The translations under genes were made by a program, and so were the position numbers. A stretch of 64,000 nucleotides of DNA from JADLDB01 sp040755835 (lineage in GTDB: Bacteria; Myxococcota; Myxococcia; Myxococcales; Myxococcaceae). Every line of letters begins with the position of its first letter. The first letter of the stretch is position 1. The DNA is taken from the NCBI GenBank assembly GCA_040755835.1, contig JBFMAB010000049.1:24919-88918 (forward strand). Direction: 5' to 3'. Of the stretch, positions 7,936-16,604 are shown in pieces. The notes under the pieces were generated by a model. The model saw nothing but the letters and a program-made list of their open reading frames with translations, was not told the origin of the DNA and made no database searches.

Positions 7936-9117
7936 TCAGTTGCGGCGGTACATCGTCATCACGCACGCGCCGCCGAGGCCGAGGTTGTGCTGCAGCGCCA
8001 CTTTCGCGCCCGGCACCTGGCGCTCGCCCGCCTGCCCGCGGAGGTGCCACACCAGCTCGGTGCACTGCGCGAGGCCCGTCGCCCCCAGCGGGTGGCCCTT
8101 GGACAGGAGGCCGCCCGACGGGTTCGTCACCCACGTGCCGCCGTAGGTGTTGTCCCCGTCCCAGATGAACTTCTCGGCGCCGCCCTCGGGGCACAGCCCG
8201 ATCGCCTCGTAGGTGAGCAGCTCGTTCGAGGTGAAGCAGTCGTGCAGCTCGATGACCTGCACGTCCTTCGGGCCCAGGCCCGTCTTCTCGTACAGCTCCG
8301 TCGCCGCGGCCTTCGCCATGTCGTAGCCGACCATCTTGATCATCGACTGGCCTTCAAAGGACGACGGGAAGTCCGTCTTCATCACCTGGCCCGCGATGTA
8401 GACCGGGTTCGACGCGCCGACCTTCTTCGCGAAGTCGTCGCTGCACAGAATCGCCGCCGCCGCGCCGCACGTGGGCGGGCAGCACTGGAACCTGGTCAGC
8501 GGGTCGAACACCTCGTCGCTGGCGAGGATCTGCTCCACCGACAGCACCTCGCGGAACAGCGCGTACGGATTCTTCGACGCGTGCTTGCGGGCCTTCTCGG
8601 CGATCTTCGCGAACGTCTCGCGCCTGGTGTCGTGCTTCCAGCGGTACTCACGCCCCGCGCCGCCGAACATCTGCGCGGCCGGAGGCGCCGAGGTGAACCC
8701 CTGCTGCTGGTTCATGACGTTGACGTGCTGGTCCATCGGGTTGGTGCGGTCGTTGAACTTCGCGCCCAGCGCGCCCTTCTCCATCTGCTCGAAGCCGACG
8801 GCCAGCACGCACTCGGCCAGCCCGCCTTCGATGGCCTGTCGCGCGAGGAAGAGCGCCGAGCTGCCCGTCGAGCAGTTGTTGTTCACGTTCACGACGGGGA
8901 TGCCCGTCATGCCCACCGTGTAGACGGCGCGCTGACCGCACGTGGAGTCCCCGTACACGTAGCCCGCGTACGCCTGCTCCACCTGCTGGAAGTCGATGCC
9001 CGCGTCCTTCAGCGCCTCCTTGATGGCGCCGCTCGCCATCACCTCGTAGCCGTCCGAGGCGCCGGGCTTCTGGAACTTCACCATCCCCACGCCGATGACA
9101 TTGACCTTGCGACCCAT
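7936..9117 (-). CDS. SCP-x-type thiolase (3-ketoacyl-CoA thiolase / lipid-transfer protein)
   Basis: 393 residues, the usual length of the SCP2-thiolase subfamily. The nucleophilic cysteine lies in NNNCSTGSSA (Cys82). HDCFTSNE near residue 300 is the subfamily's version of the central His motif, followed by GHPLGATG near 351 and GLGGACVM near the C-terminus. Such enzymes cleave 3-ketoacyl-CoA in the last step of beta-oxidation and favour branched or sterol side chains. It starts 42 bases after the multifunctional enzyme gene, with GGAGA ahead of the ATG, so the two form an operon covering hydration, dehydrogenation and thiolysis. The SCP2 lipid-transfer domain that animals fuse to this thiolase is absent here but present twice in the partner. 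Confidence 0.9.
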   Translation of the reverse strand: MGRKVNVIGVGMVKFQKPGASDGYEVMASGAIKEALKDAGIDFQQVEQAYAGYVYGDSTCGQRAVYTVGMTGIPVVNVNNNCSTGSSALFLARQAIEGGLAECVLAVGFEQMEKGALGAKFNDRTNPMDQHVNVMNQQQGFTSAPPAAQMFGGAGREYRWKHDTRRETFAKIAEKARKHASKNPYALFREVLSVEQILASDEVFDPLTRFQCCPPTCGAAAAILCSDDFAKKVGASNPVYIAGQVMKTDFPSSFEGQSMIKMVGYDMAKAAATELYEKTGLGPKDVQVIELHDCFTSNELLTYEAIGLCPEGGAEKFIWDGDNTYGGTWVTNPSGGLLSKGHPLGATGLAQCTELVWHLRGQAGERQVPGAKVALQHNLGLGGACVMTMYRRN

Positions 9118-9159
9118 GGTTTTCGTTCTCCGTTCTTTCGAGAGTTCAGCGTGAGGGAA

Positions 9160-11748
9160 TCAGGCGAGCTGCTTGAGGAAGCCGAGGCGTTGCACGGGCT
9201 GCACCGAGCCGTCCACGCGGACGCTGCCGTGCTGGTACAGCGACTGCAGCGACGCGCCCTTCGCCAGCTCGACGAAGCTCGCGTCGGTGAGCGTCACCGT
9301 CGACGCGGCTTTCGGGTCGACGCCGTCCTTCAGCGTGCCGCTGGTGCCGTCGAGCGTGAACTCGAGGCCCGCGTCCTTCACCCGGAAGGAGATGACCGCG
9401 CCGACCTCCTTCGCGAGCGCCGGGTTCTTCGCGAGCCGCTCCTTCAGCGCCGCGAGCAGCTTCGGGGCCTGCGCGCCCGAGCCCGGCGACGCCGCCGCCG
9501 CCGGGGCCGCAGCCGGTGGGGCCGCCGTGCCGCCGCTCGCCGCGAGCGCCCCGCGGTCGATTCTCTTCAGGAACTCGAGCTTCTGGCTCGCCATCACGTT
9601 GCCGGTGATCTTCAGCCTTCCGCTCATGAAGAGCTTCTGCGGGTCGGCCTTGCCGCTCGTCATGTCGAGCCAGTCCGCGTCGCTGAGCTCGAGCGTGCAG
9701 TCGGGTTTCTCCGCCGCGCCGGGTTTCACGCTGCCGCCGCCGTTCTTCAGGTCAATCACCCACTGCGAGTCGGGGTTCTTCACCTTGAACTGGTAGACGG
9801 TCTTGATGCTCTGCGCGAGCTCCGGGTGCAGCGCCACGTACGCGCCGATCGCCTCGAAGATGACCGGCGTGCTGAGGGTGGCGGGCGCGGGCGCCGCGGC
9901 GGCCGCCTTCGGAGCCTGCGCCACGGGCTTCGCCTGCGGCTTCGGGATCTCCTCGTAGAACTCGACCACCGCGTTGTTGATGCACACCTTGTTGCGCTCG
10001 ACGACGGTCGCGCGCACCAGGCACTTGAGGTCGCTCTCCTTCCAAACCTCCATCTTCAGCGTCTCGCCCGGGAACACCGAGTCCGCGAAGCGCACCTTGA
10101 TGCTCCTGAACGTGCGCGGGTCGCCGCCTTTCATCACGGTGATGGCCGCGCGGCCGACGAAGCCGAACGTGCACAGCCCGTGGAGGATCGGCTTCTCGAA
10201 GCCGAACATCGTCGCGAACTCCGGGTCCACGTGCAGCGGGTTCCAGTCCCCGGACAGGCGGTAGAGCAGCGCCTGCCGCTCGTCCGTCTTCTCGGTGATG
10301 ACCGCGTCGGGCGCGCGGTCGGGGTAGGTGACGTCGGTCGACGGGCCGCGCTCACCGCCCCAGCCGCCGGCGCCGCGCACCACCATCGACACGTCGTTCT
10401 TCACCAGCAGCTCGCCCGTCTTCTTGTCGTAGCTGTCGATGTGCGTGACGACGACCGCGTGCTTGCCCTTGTCCCAGATCTCCGAGATGCGCGCCTTGTG
10501 CACGAGCTGGGCAGACGGCGGCAGCGGGCGGAGCACTTCGGTGTATTGCTCGCCGTGGAGGATGCGGTCGAGCCCGTAGTTGAGGCCCGGCGCCGACTTC
10601 CCTTCGGCTGCCAGCTTGAAGATGGCGTTCAGCGCGGGGACCACGCCGTAGGTCGGCAGCGCGTAGAAGCCGTCGGCGTTGCGCTCGTAGACGAGGTGCA
10701 GGTCGTTCGGATCCGTCGGCTTGCGGCCGGCGCCGACGCCCAGCGCGTAGAGGGCGAGGTCGCGCTCGTCGTACGACGACTCGAGGTTCTCCAGCTGGAA
10801 GCCGAGCGCCTGGTCCACATCGATGAACTCGTTGCCACCCTTCGACTTCGTCGAGAGGTTGGTCATCACTGGCGACAGCGCCTCGGTGATGTTCGCGGGG
10901 TGCGTCGCCTTGCCGAAGTCGGTGATCTGCTCCCAGTTCGCGCGGATCGCCTCGGCCGGAATCTCCCGGCCCAGCTTGAAGGTGCGGCCTTCCGTGCGCT
11001 CCCAACGCAGCTTGCCGAAGAAGCCGCCGCCCACCTCGAACAGCCCGCCGGTCTCCTGGCAATCCTGGTGGCACAGCCAGCCGACGAGCGGCGTGACGTA
11101 CTCGGGCTTCAGGTTCTCCAGCATGTCGGGCGGCAGCACCGTCTCGGTGAGGCGGCTCGCGGCCACCGGCGCCACCGCGTTCACGCGGATGTTCCTCTTC
11201 TCGCCTTCGAGCGCGAGCGTGTTGGAGAAGCCCACCAGCGCCAGCTTCGCCGCCGAGTAGTTCGCCTGCCCGAAGTTGCCGTAGATGCCCGCGGCCGAGG
11301 TGGTGAAGAGGATGCGGCCGTAGCCCTGGTCGCGCATCACCGGCCACGCCGCGTGCGTCACCGCGAACGCGCCCATCACGTGCACCTTGAAGACGAGGTC
11401 CCAGTCCTCCTTCGTCATCTTCTGGAAGCTGACGTCGCGCAGGATGCCCGCGTTGTTGACGAGCACGTCCAGCCGGCCGAAGGCGTCGATGGCCGTCTTG
11501 ACGATGCGCGCGCCGTCCTCGACGGAGTCGTAGTTCGCGACCGCGGTGCCGCCCGCCGCCTTGATCTCCTCCACCACCTTGTCGGCCGCCGCGTTCGACC
11601 GGCCCTGGCCGAACGCCGAGCCGCCCAGGTCGTTGACCACGACCTTCGCGCCCCGCTTGCCAAACCACAGCGCGTGACTGCGGCCGAGGCCCGCGCCCGC
11701 GCCGGTGATGACGACGACCTTCCCATCGAATCGCAGCTGGTCCGACAT
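9160..11748 (-). CDS. Peroxisomal multifunctional enzyme type 2-like protein (SDR + hydratase 2 + two SCP2 domains)
   Basis: I place the start at the ATG at 11748, preceded by AGGAG; the frame is open 40 codons further up but that part looks random. The 862-residue product has three parts. Residues 1-300 are a short-chain dehydrogenase with the NAD-binding TGAGAGLG (15-22), NNAG (98-101) and the catalytic YSAAK (164-168). Residues 320-600 are a MaoC/hydratase-2 hot-dog region with YRLSGDWNPLHVDPEFA at 497-513, carrying the catalytic Asp and His. Residues 630-735 and 760-862 are two SCP2 sterol-carrier domains joined by Ala/Pro linkers. The layout equals human D-bifunctional protein with one extra SCP2 domain. 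Role: hydration and (3R)-hydroxyacyl-CoA dehydrogenation in beta-oxidation. Confidence 0.9.
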   Translation of the reverse strand: MSDQLRFDGKVVVITGAGAGLGRSHALWFGKRGAKVVVNDLGGSAFGQGRSNAAADKVVEEIKAAGGTAVANYDSVEDGARIVKTAIDAFGRLDVLVNNAGILRDVSFQKMTKEDWDLVFKVHVMGAFAVTHAAWPVMRDQGYGRILFTTSAAGIYGNFGQANYSAAKLALVGFSNTLALEGEKRNIRVNAVAPVAASRLTETVLPPDMLENLKPEYVTPLVGWLCHQDCQETGGLFEVGGGFFGKLRWERTEGRTFKLGREIPAEAIRANWEQITDFGKATHPANITEALSPVMTNLSTKSKGGNEFIDVDQALGFQLENLESSYDERDLALYALGVGAGRKPTDPNDLHLVYERNADGFYALPTYGVVPALNAIFKLAAEGKSAPGLNYGLDRILHGEQYTEVLRPLPPSAQLVHKARISEIWDKGKHAVVVTHIDSYDKKTGELLVKNDVSMVVRGAGGWGGERGPSTDVTYPDRAPDAVITEKTDERQALLYRLSGDWNPLHVDPEFATMFGFEKPILHGLCTFGFVGRAAITVMKGGDPRTFRSIKVRFADSVFPGETLKMEVWKESDLKCLVRATVVERNKVCINNAVVEFYEEIPKPQAKPVAQAPKAAAAAPAPATLSTPVIFEAIGAYVALHPELAQSIKTVYQFKVKNPDSQWVIDLKNGGGSVKPGAAEKPDCTLELSDADWLDMTSGKADPQKLFMSGRLKITGNVMASQKLEFLKRIDRGALAASGGTAAPPAAAPAAAASPGSGAQAPKLLAALKERLAKNPALAKEVGAVISFRVKDAGLEFTLDGTSGTLKDGVDPKAASTVTLTDASFVELAKGASLQSLYQHGSVRVDGSVQPVQRLGFLKQLA

Positions 11749-11827
11749 GTGTTCGCCTCTCCTGCTCACCGTCGAGCCCTCCGGAACCCCCCGGTGCCCG
11801 CGGTCGCGGGCCCTTTGGAGCAGAAGA

Positions 11828-11843
11828 TTGATTCTCAAGTCAA
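11828..11843 (-). promoter_or_regulatory. AT-rich element with TTGACT upstream of the beta-oxidation operon
   Basis: In the 147-base gap between divergent genes, the minus strand reads TTGACTTGAGAATCAA, with TTGA/TCAA arms and a TTGACT that could serve as a -35 box for the operon at 11748. It is the least GC-rich part of the gap. I see no convincing -10 box, so it may instead be a regulator site. Confidence 0.3.
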
Positions 11844-11895
11844 CATCTGGCGCCCGAAAATGTGTCACCCGCGCGCCTCACCCGGACCGGCTAGG

Positions 11896-13365
11896 ATGCG
11901 CGTCGGCATGAGCGGCGAGCGGCTCGAAGGCGCGGCGGCCGAGGCCTTCCTGGCGGGCGCGGTGGCGCTCGCGCGGGACGCGGTGCCGACGGCGACGCAC
12001 TTCGAGTTCGCGGTGCGCGCGCTGGATGCGGCGCTGGCCGAGCGCCCCGTCATCGCTGCGCCGACGCTGGCCTTCGACCTGGCCGCGCTGCTGTCCGGTG
12101 AGCGGCTGCTGCCCATCGCCCCGCCCGCGGTGGACGCGCTCAAGGACGCGCTGCGGCAGTACGAGGACCACGTCTTGGCGCGCCTCGTGACGGAGCGAAG
12201 GTGGACGCCGCTGATGGAGGCGGTGACGTCCAGCCCGAAGGAGCTGCGCGCGGCGGCGGTGGGCATGACGGTGGCGATGGTGCTGCAGCGGGTGAAGCCG
12301 GGCGCCGGCACCGGCCTCTCGCAAGGCCTGGTGCGGCGTCTCGCGTCAAGGCCGCCCGGAGACATCCTCGACGCCGGGCGCGCGGCGCTGCACACGCCCG
12401 AGGTGGCGGCGCGGCTGGCCGACGGCCTCGTGCTGCTGGCGAAGGCTGCGCGGCGCACGCGCGAGCTGCTGTCCGACGCCGAAATCTTCGTGGTGGAGAA
12501 CGTCGCGGCGCTCAAGGGCCTCGGGCCCCGCGTCGCGCTCGCGCAGCTGGCGGAGGTGGCCCAGGCGGTGGACGAAACACTGCCGTCGCGGCTGCGCGGG
12601 CACGCCTTCGAGGACGGCGAGGCGCCCACCTCGCTCGAGGAGGACTCCGCGTACCCGGTGGGCGGCTTCTCCAGCATCAGCACTTCGGGCAGCCTGGAGA
12701 ACCTCGTCACCAGCGAGCTCATCTACATGGAGCCGGGCGACCCCGAGCAGCTGCGCCCCGACCTCTTCGACGTGCGCTTCGTGGAGAACGAGCTGCTCTA
12801 CTACGCTCGCGACGAGTCGGTAGCGGTGCGCAAGCGCCGCGCGCTGGTGCTGGTGTTCGACCCGTCGCTGGCGCAGGCGCGCGTGCTGGACGGCGGCGAG
12901 CGCTACCAGCGGCTGGTGTGGGCGCTGGGCAGCGTGACAGCGCTGGTGCGCAAGCTGTCGCAGTGGCTCGACACCGAGGCCCTGCGCTTCGAGCTCGTCT
13001 TCCCCGCGAAGCAGGGCGAGCAGCCGCTCTCCGAAGAGCAGGGCGTGCTGGCGCTCCTGCTGCGCGAGTTCCGCGAGCGCGGGCAGCTCGACGTGCTCGA
13101 GGCCGATGACACGCTGGCGGCGGTGCGGCGCGCGCGCGACGTGCACGGCGGGCGGGCGCGGGTGGTGTTGCTCGCGTCGAAGCTGCCGTCGGGGCTCGAA
13201 GACACGGCGGCGCCGGACGCGCTCGTCGACCTCGGCGGGCCCCGGCCGCAGGTGCACTGGCACGACGCGGCGGGCGTTGGCGGCGAGGCGCCGAAGGACG
13301 CGCTGGACGCGTGGGCGGCGACGACGAAGCAGCTCCTCGACGGGCTCTTGTCCCGGCGCCGGTAG
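11896..13365 (+). CDS. Uncharacterised soluble protein
   Basis: 489 residues from the ATG at 11896; a second ATG at 11908 is equally possible, since an AGGA lies 11 bases before it. No signal peptide or membrane segment. Residues 1-240 are Ala/Leu-rich helices. A low-complexity Ser/Gly stretch at about 262-278 separates them from a C-terminal region (about 300-480) with alternating strands and helices, including RALVLVFDPSLAQARVLDGG and ARVVLLASKLPSG, that loosely recalls a von Willebrand A fold but has no metal-site motif. The gene is 13 bases upstream of the next start, suggesting an operon. I do not recognise the family. Confidence 0.75.
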   Translation: MRVGMSGERLEGAAAEAFLAGAVALARDAVPTATHFEFAVRALDAALAERPVIAAPTLAFDLAALLSGERLLPIAPPAVDALKDALRQYEDHVLARLVTERRWTPLMEAVTSSPKELRAAAVGMTVAMVLQRVKPGAGTGLSQGLVRRLASRPPGDILDAGRAALHTPEVAARLADGLVLLAKAARRTRELLSDAEIFVVENVAALKGLGPRVALAQLAEVAQAVDETLPSRLRGHAFEDGEAPTSLEEDSAYPVGGFSSISTSGSLENLVTSELIYMEPGDPEQLRPDLFDVRFVENELLYYARDESVAVRKRRALVLVFDPSLAQARVLDGGERYQRLVWALGSVTALVRKLSQWLDTEALRFELVFPAKQGEQPLSEEQGVLALLLREFRERGQLDVLEADDTLAAVRRARDVHGGRARVVLLASKLPSGLEDTAAPDALVDLGGPRPQVHWHDAAGVGGEAPKDALDAWAATTKQLLDGLLSRRR

Positions 13366-13378
13366 CGGGAGGGTGACG

Positions 13379-16273
13379 ATGCGCGGTCGCGGTCTGCTGG
13401 CGGTGGTCGCGGTGCTCGTCCTCGCGCTCGGTCTCGGCGTGGCGGCGTGGCTGGCGCTCGACGGCGGCTCGGCGCCGTCCGCTGGCGGGGCGGCGGCTCC
13501 CGCGGCGCCGAAGCGCGCGCCGGCCGACCGTCACGTCAGCGGTTTCGTGCGGGACGCCATGGGCCGGCCCGTCGCGGGCGCCGAGGTGCGCCTGCTCCCC
13601 TCGCCGCAGTCCCTCGAACGCTGCGCGCAGCTGCTCGACGGGTGCCCGTGCGCGGAGCTCGCCGCCCTCGCGAGCGAGTGGGAGCGCTCGCTGGCGCCGC
13701 TGGAGACGACGCGCACGGCGGCCGACGGCTCGTTCTTTCTCGCGACGGCCAGCGCCGGCCAACGCCTCGTCGCGGTGACGCCGAGCGCCGCGGCGAGCGG
13801 CGAGCTGCGCCGGGACGCGGAGACCGAGCTCGAGCTGCGGCCGGCGCGGCGGCGCGTGGTGGACGCGGCGGGGGCGCCCGTCCCCGGGGCGCTCGTCGTC
13901 GCGCTCGACCCGCTGCGCCGCGTGGCCGCGCTCGGGCGGGCGGACGCCCGCGGCGAGCTGGTGCTGCCGCCCTTCGACAGCGTGCTCGTGTTGGCCGAGG
14001 GCTTCGTGCCGCGGCGTCGCTTCGAGGCGTCTGGACGCCCGCTGCTTCCCGACACGCCAGACCTCGACGGCGTCGACGGCGAAGGGGGCCCGGACGACGA
14101 GTCGGACGACGGCGACGTCAGCGAGGGCCCCAGCGCGAAGGACTGGCTCGAGGCGCGGCAGGAGCTCGAGCTCGAGCGAGCGAAGTTCATCAGCGGCATC
14201 GCGCGCGGCGCGGACGGGCGCCCCATCGCTGGCGCGCGGCTCGCCGTGCTGTCCGAGCGCGCCGGACGGCTTCGCTGCGCCGACGGCGTCACCGGCGCGG
14301 ACGGCTCGTGGCGCCTCGGGCCGCTCCCCGGTGGGGCCTGGCGGCTGCTCGCCGAGAGCGCGGACGGGGCGCGGCGCGCGACGAAGCGGCTCGAGCTCCG
14401 CGACGAAGAGACGGACGCGGGGCTTGCGCTCGAGGAGCCGGTCGCCGTCGACGTCAGGGTGGTGGACGAGGCGGCCGGCAAACCCGTCCCCGGCGCCGTG
14501 GTGCAGGTGCGCAGCTTCGCGCGCGGCGAGCGCGGCACGACGGAGACGCTGGAGGAGGTGATGGGTCTCGTCGACGAGCGCGGGCACTTCTCGGCCTCAT
14601 TGACTGCGGGCGAGCTGTCGTTGAAGGCCACGCACCCCGACTACTCGAGCCCGCTCGGGCCCTTCGGAGTCACGCGGCCCGGGCCCGCCGGGGGACGGGT
14701 CGTCGAGCTGCTCGTCCTCGCGCGTTCCATCGGCGTGCGAGGCTGGGTAGAGGACCCCTCGGGCGCCCCCATCGCCGATGCCGACGTGCGCTGCACCTAC
14801 TCGCGGGTCGGCCGGTTCGGCTCGGAGTCCGCGCGCACCGGCGCGGATGGCGCCTTCTTCGTCGAGTGCGCTGCCGGGCGCGTCGAGGTGCTGGCGTCGG
14901 CCACGGGGTTCCTCCCGCACGAGCGCCAGGTCGTCGCGCCCGCGGAAGGCGTGCGGCTCACGCTGTCGCGGGGCGGCGGCGTGCGCGGGCGCGTCGTCGA
15001 CCACTCGGGTGCGCTCGTAAGGGACGTGTCGATCGAGCTGCGCCGCGAAGACGACGAGCGCCGCTACACCACGACCTCGGAGGACGGGACGTTCGAGGTG
15101 CTGGGCGAGCTCGACGACGGCGCGTGGCTGGCCTTCGCGGAGCAGCGTGGCAGCCGGCCGGCGGGCGAGCGCCTGGGCATGCGCCCGTGGGTCGCGCAGG
15201 CGGGCTCAACGCGCTTCGAGGTCCGCGGAGGCGGCGTGCCCTTCGTCGAGATCCGCCTGGACGCCGCGCGCACCATCTCGGGCCAGGTGGTCGATGCGTC
15301 CGGGCGCGGCGTCGCGGGCGTGGGGGTGCTCGCCACCGCGCAATACGACCCCACGGCGAGCACCGGGAAGGTGCCGAGGTTCCTCGTGGCGATGACGGCG
15401 ATGAACGACCATCTGCTCGGAATGCAGGTCGAAGTGACGACCGACGCGAATGGGCGCTTCTCCCTGGGCGGCCTGGGCGCGGTGCCGTACACGCTGTTGG
15501 CGCGCGCGCCGGGCCTGCGAGAGGACCCGCGCGCCCTGGCCGTCATCGAGCCGGGGACGACGGACGCGGTGGTGCGCGTCGTTCGAGACCCGGTGGTGCG
15601 CGGCGTCGTCTGCGACGAGACCGGCGCGCCGCTGCAGGCCTTCCGGGTGGAGAGCAAGAAGCTCACCTCGGCCGACGGAACGTTCGCTGTGACGCGGCCG
15701 TTGGCCGGCGACGCCTCCATCCTGGTGGAGGCCGACGGGCGGGTTCCGGTGCAGGTCGACGTCCGGCTCGAGTGGGACGAGGTCCGCGACCTTGGCGAGG
15801 TGCGGCTCCGCGGCGGTCGCTCGCTCGAGGTGACTGCGGTGGACGCCGTCACCGGGCACGTCGAGGAACCGTGGTTCCGCATCGGAGAGGTGCCGCTGGC
15901 GTACGACGAGAAGCGGCACGTGCTGGAGGGTGTGCCGCTGGGTGCGTTCTCGTTGCGCGTGGTCCCGAACGGCTTCGTGCCACAGACGGTGCCAGTCGAC
16001 GCGAGCGCCACCACGCTGACGATCAGGCTCGAGCGCGGCGCGACGGTGGAAGGGCACTTCGCTGGTCCGCTCGTCCCGGGGCAGGGCGCGTGGCTGCTGG
16101 TCGGCGGCGAGAAGCTGTGGGCGCCGGTGAACGACAAGGGGGACTTCACCATCGAGCACGCGCCAGCGGGCAGCGGCGTGGTGCGCGTCGAGGGAACGGG
16201 AGGCCGAGTGCTCGGCGATGCGCCCGTGACGGTGCCCGCGTCGGGCCGCGTGGAGGTGGTCGTCGGTTCGTGA
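13379..16273 (+). CDS. Large surface protein with carboxypeptidase-regulatory-like repeats
   Basis: 964 residues from the ATG at 13379 (AGGG 5 bases before). Residues 7-28 are a single hydrophobic signal-anchor, followed by an Ala/Pro/Gly linker. The rest consists of many 80-100-residue beta domains that start with patterns such as VSGFVRDAMGRPVAGAEVRL, ISGIARGADGRPIAGARLAV, VRGWVEDPSGAPIADADVRC and ISGQVVDASGRGVAGVGVLA. This is the repeat of carboxypeptidase regulatory-like (Ig-type) domains, common in large myxobacterial envelope proteins. A short acidic insert (about 238-255) interrupts them. It is probably a periplasmic or surface scaffold; no enzymatic motif is seen. Confidence 0.85.
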   Translation: MRGRGLLAVVAVLVLALGLGVAAWLALDGGSAPSAGGAAAPAAPKRAPADRHVSGFVRDAMGRPVAGAEVRLLPSPQSLERCAQLLDGCPCAELAALASEWERSLAPLETTRTAADGSFFLATASAGQRLVAVTPSAAASGELRRDAETELELRPARRRVVDAAGAPVPGALVVALDPLRRVAALGRADARGELVLPPFDSVLVLAEGFVPRRRFEASGRPLLPDTPDLDGVDGEGGPDDESDDGDVSEGPSAKDWLEARQELELERAKFISGIARGADGRPIAGARLAVLSERAGRLRCADGVTGADGSWRLGPLPGGAWRLLAESADGARRATKRLELRDEETDAGLALEEPVAVDVRVVDEAAGKPVPGAVVQVRSFARGERGTTETLEEVMGLVDERGHFSASLTAGELSLKATHPDYSSPLGPFGVTRPGPAGGRVVELLVLARSIGVRGWVEDPSGAPIADADVRCTYSRVGRFGSESARTGADGAFFVECAAGRVEVLASATGFLPHERQVVAPAEGVRLTLSRGGGVRGRVVDHSGALVRDVSIELRREDDERRYTTTSEDGTFEVLGELDDGAWLAFAEQRGSRPAGERLGMRPWVAQAGSTRFEVRGGGVPFVEIRLDAARTISGQVVDASGRGVAGVGVLATAQYDPTASTGKVPRFLVAMTAMNDHLLGMQVEVTTDANGRFSLGGLGAVPYTLLARAPGLREDPRALAVIEPGTTDAVVRVVRDPVVRGVVCDETGAPLQAFRVESKKLTSADGTFAVTRPLAGDASILVEADGRVPVQVDVRLEWDEVRDLGEVRLRGGRSLEVTAVDAVTGHVEEPWFRIGEVPLAYDEKRHVLEGVPLGAFSLRVVPNGFVPQTVPVDASATTLTIRLERGATVEGHFAGPLVPGQGAWLLVGGEKLWAPVNDKGDFTIEHAPAGSGVVRVEGTGGRVLGDAPVTVPASGRVEVVVGS

Positions 16274-16466
16274 GGCGCGCGCCGCATCGCGCGGACGTCG
16301 CCTGGTAGCTCGTCCAGCATCACCACCGTGGGGAACAGGCCCGTGCCCTTCGGTGCGTCCACCGACGGCACGTCCCAGCGCTCGGGCAGCACGACCGCGT
16401 CGGCGTCGAAGCGCTGGGGCATGCGGTGTGTCGGCGCCGCCGCGAGGTGCTTGTGCAATTCGAGTG
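16274..16466 (-). other. Stretch with coding-like minus-strand composition but no closed gene
   Basis: On the minus strand a G/C-ending frame encodes a plausible protein segment (for example PQRFDADAVVLPERWDVPSV from the ATG at 16422 and GTGLFPTVVMLDELPGDVRA after it), but it runs without a stop into the antisense of the neighbouring gene. It lies in a different frame from the mini-gene just upstream. It could be the continuation of that gene after a frameshift, or a remnant of a gene cut by rearrangement. Confidence 0.35.
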
Positions 16467-16604
16467 CTACCGCCCGGGCAGGGTGCCGGGCTCCGCGGGG
16501 CCCTCCACCGGCGTCCACTCCGCGCGACCGCGCAGGCCGACGGCCAGCACTGCGGCGAGGGCGGCGACGGCCAGCGCGAGGAGGACGAAGCGGCGCGGCG
16601 TCAC
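16467..16604 (-). CDS. 45-residue single-span membrane mini-protein coupled to the HTTM gene
   Basis: The GTG at 16604 overlaps the stop of the HTTM gene in a GTGA junction, the usual sign of translational coupling. The product is a basic start (VTPRR) followed by one strong hydrophobic helix (FVLLALAVAALAAVLAVG, about 6-23) and a short acidic/proline tail ending in LPGR. All but two of the first 40 codons end in G or C. It is either a genuine tiny membrane partner of the HTTM protein or the first part of a longer anchored protein broken by an indel near 16470 (see the neighbouring stretch). Confidence 0.5.
   Translation of the reverse strand: MTPRRFVLLALAVAALAAVLAVGLRGRAEWTPVEGPAEPGTLPGR

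Noticed and set aside
7675..13365. A single plus-strand frame stays open for 5.7 kb and could be read as one giant protein.
   Set aside because: Most of it is the antisense of the thiolase and multifunctional enzyme genes, which have full family motifs. Only the part from 11896 on has its own start and sense composition.
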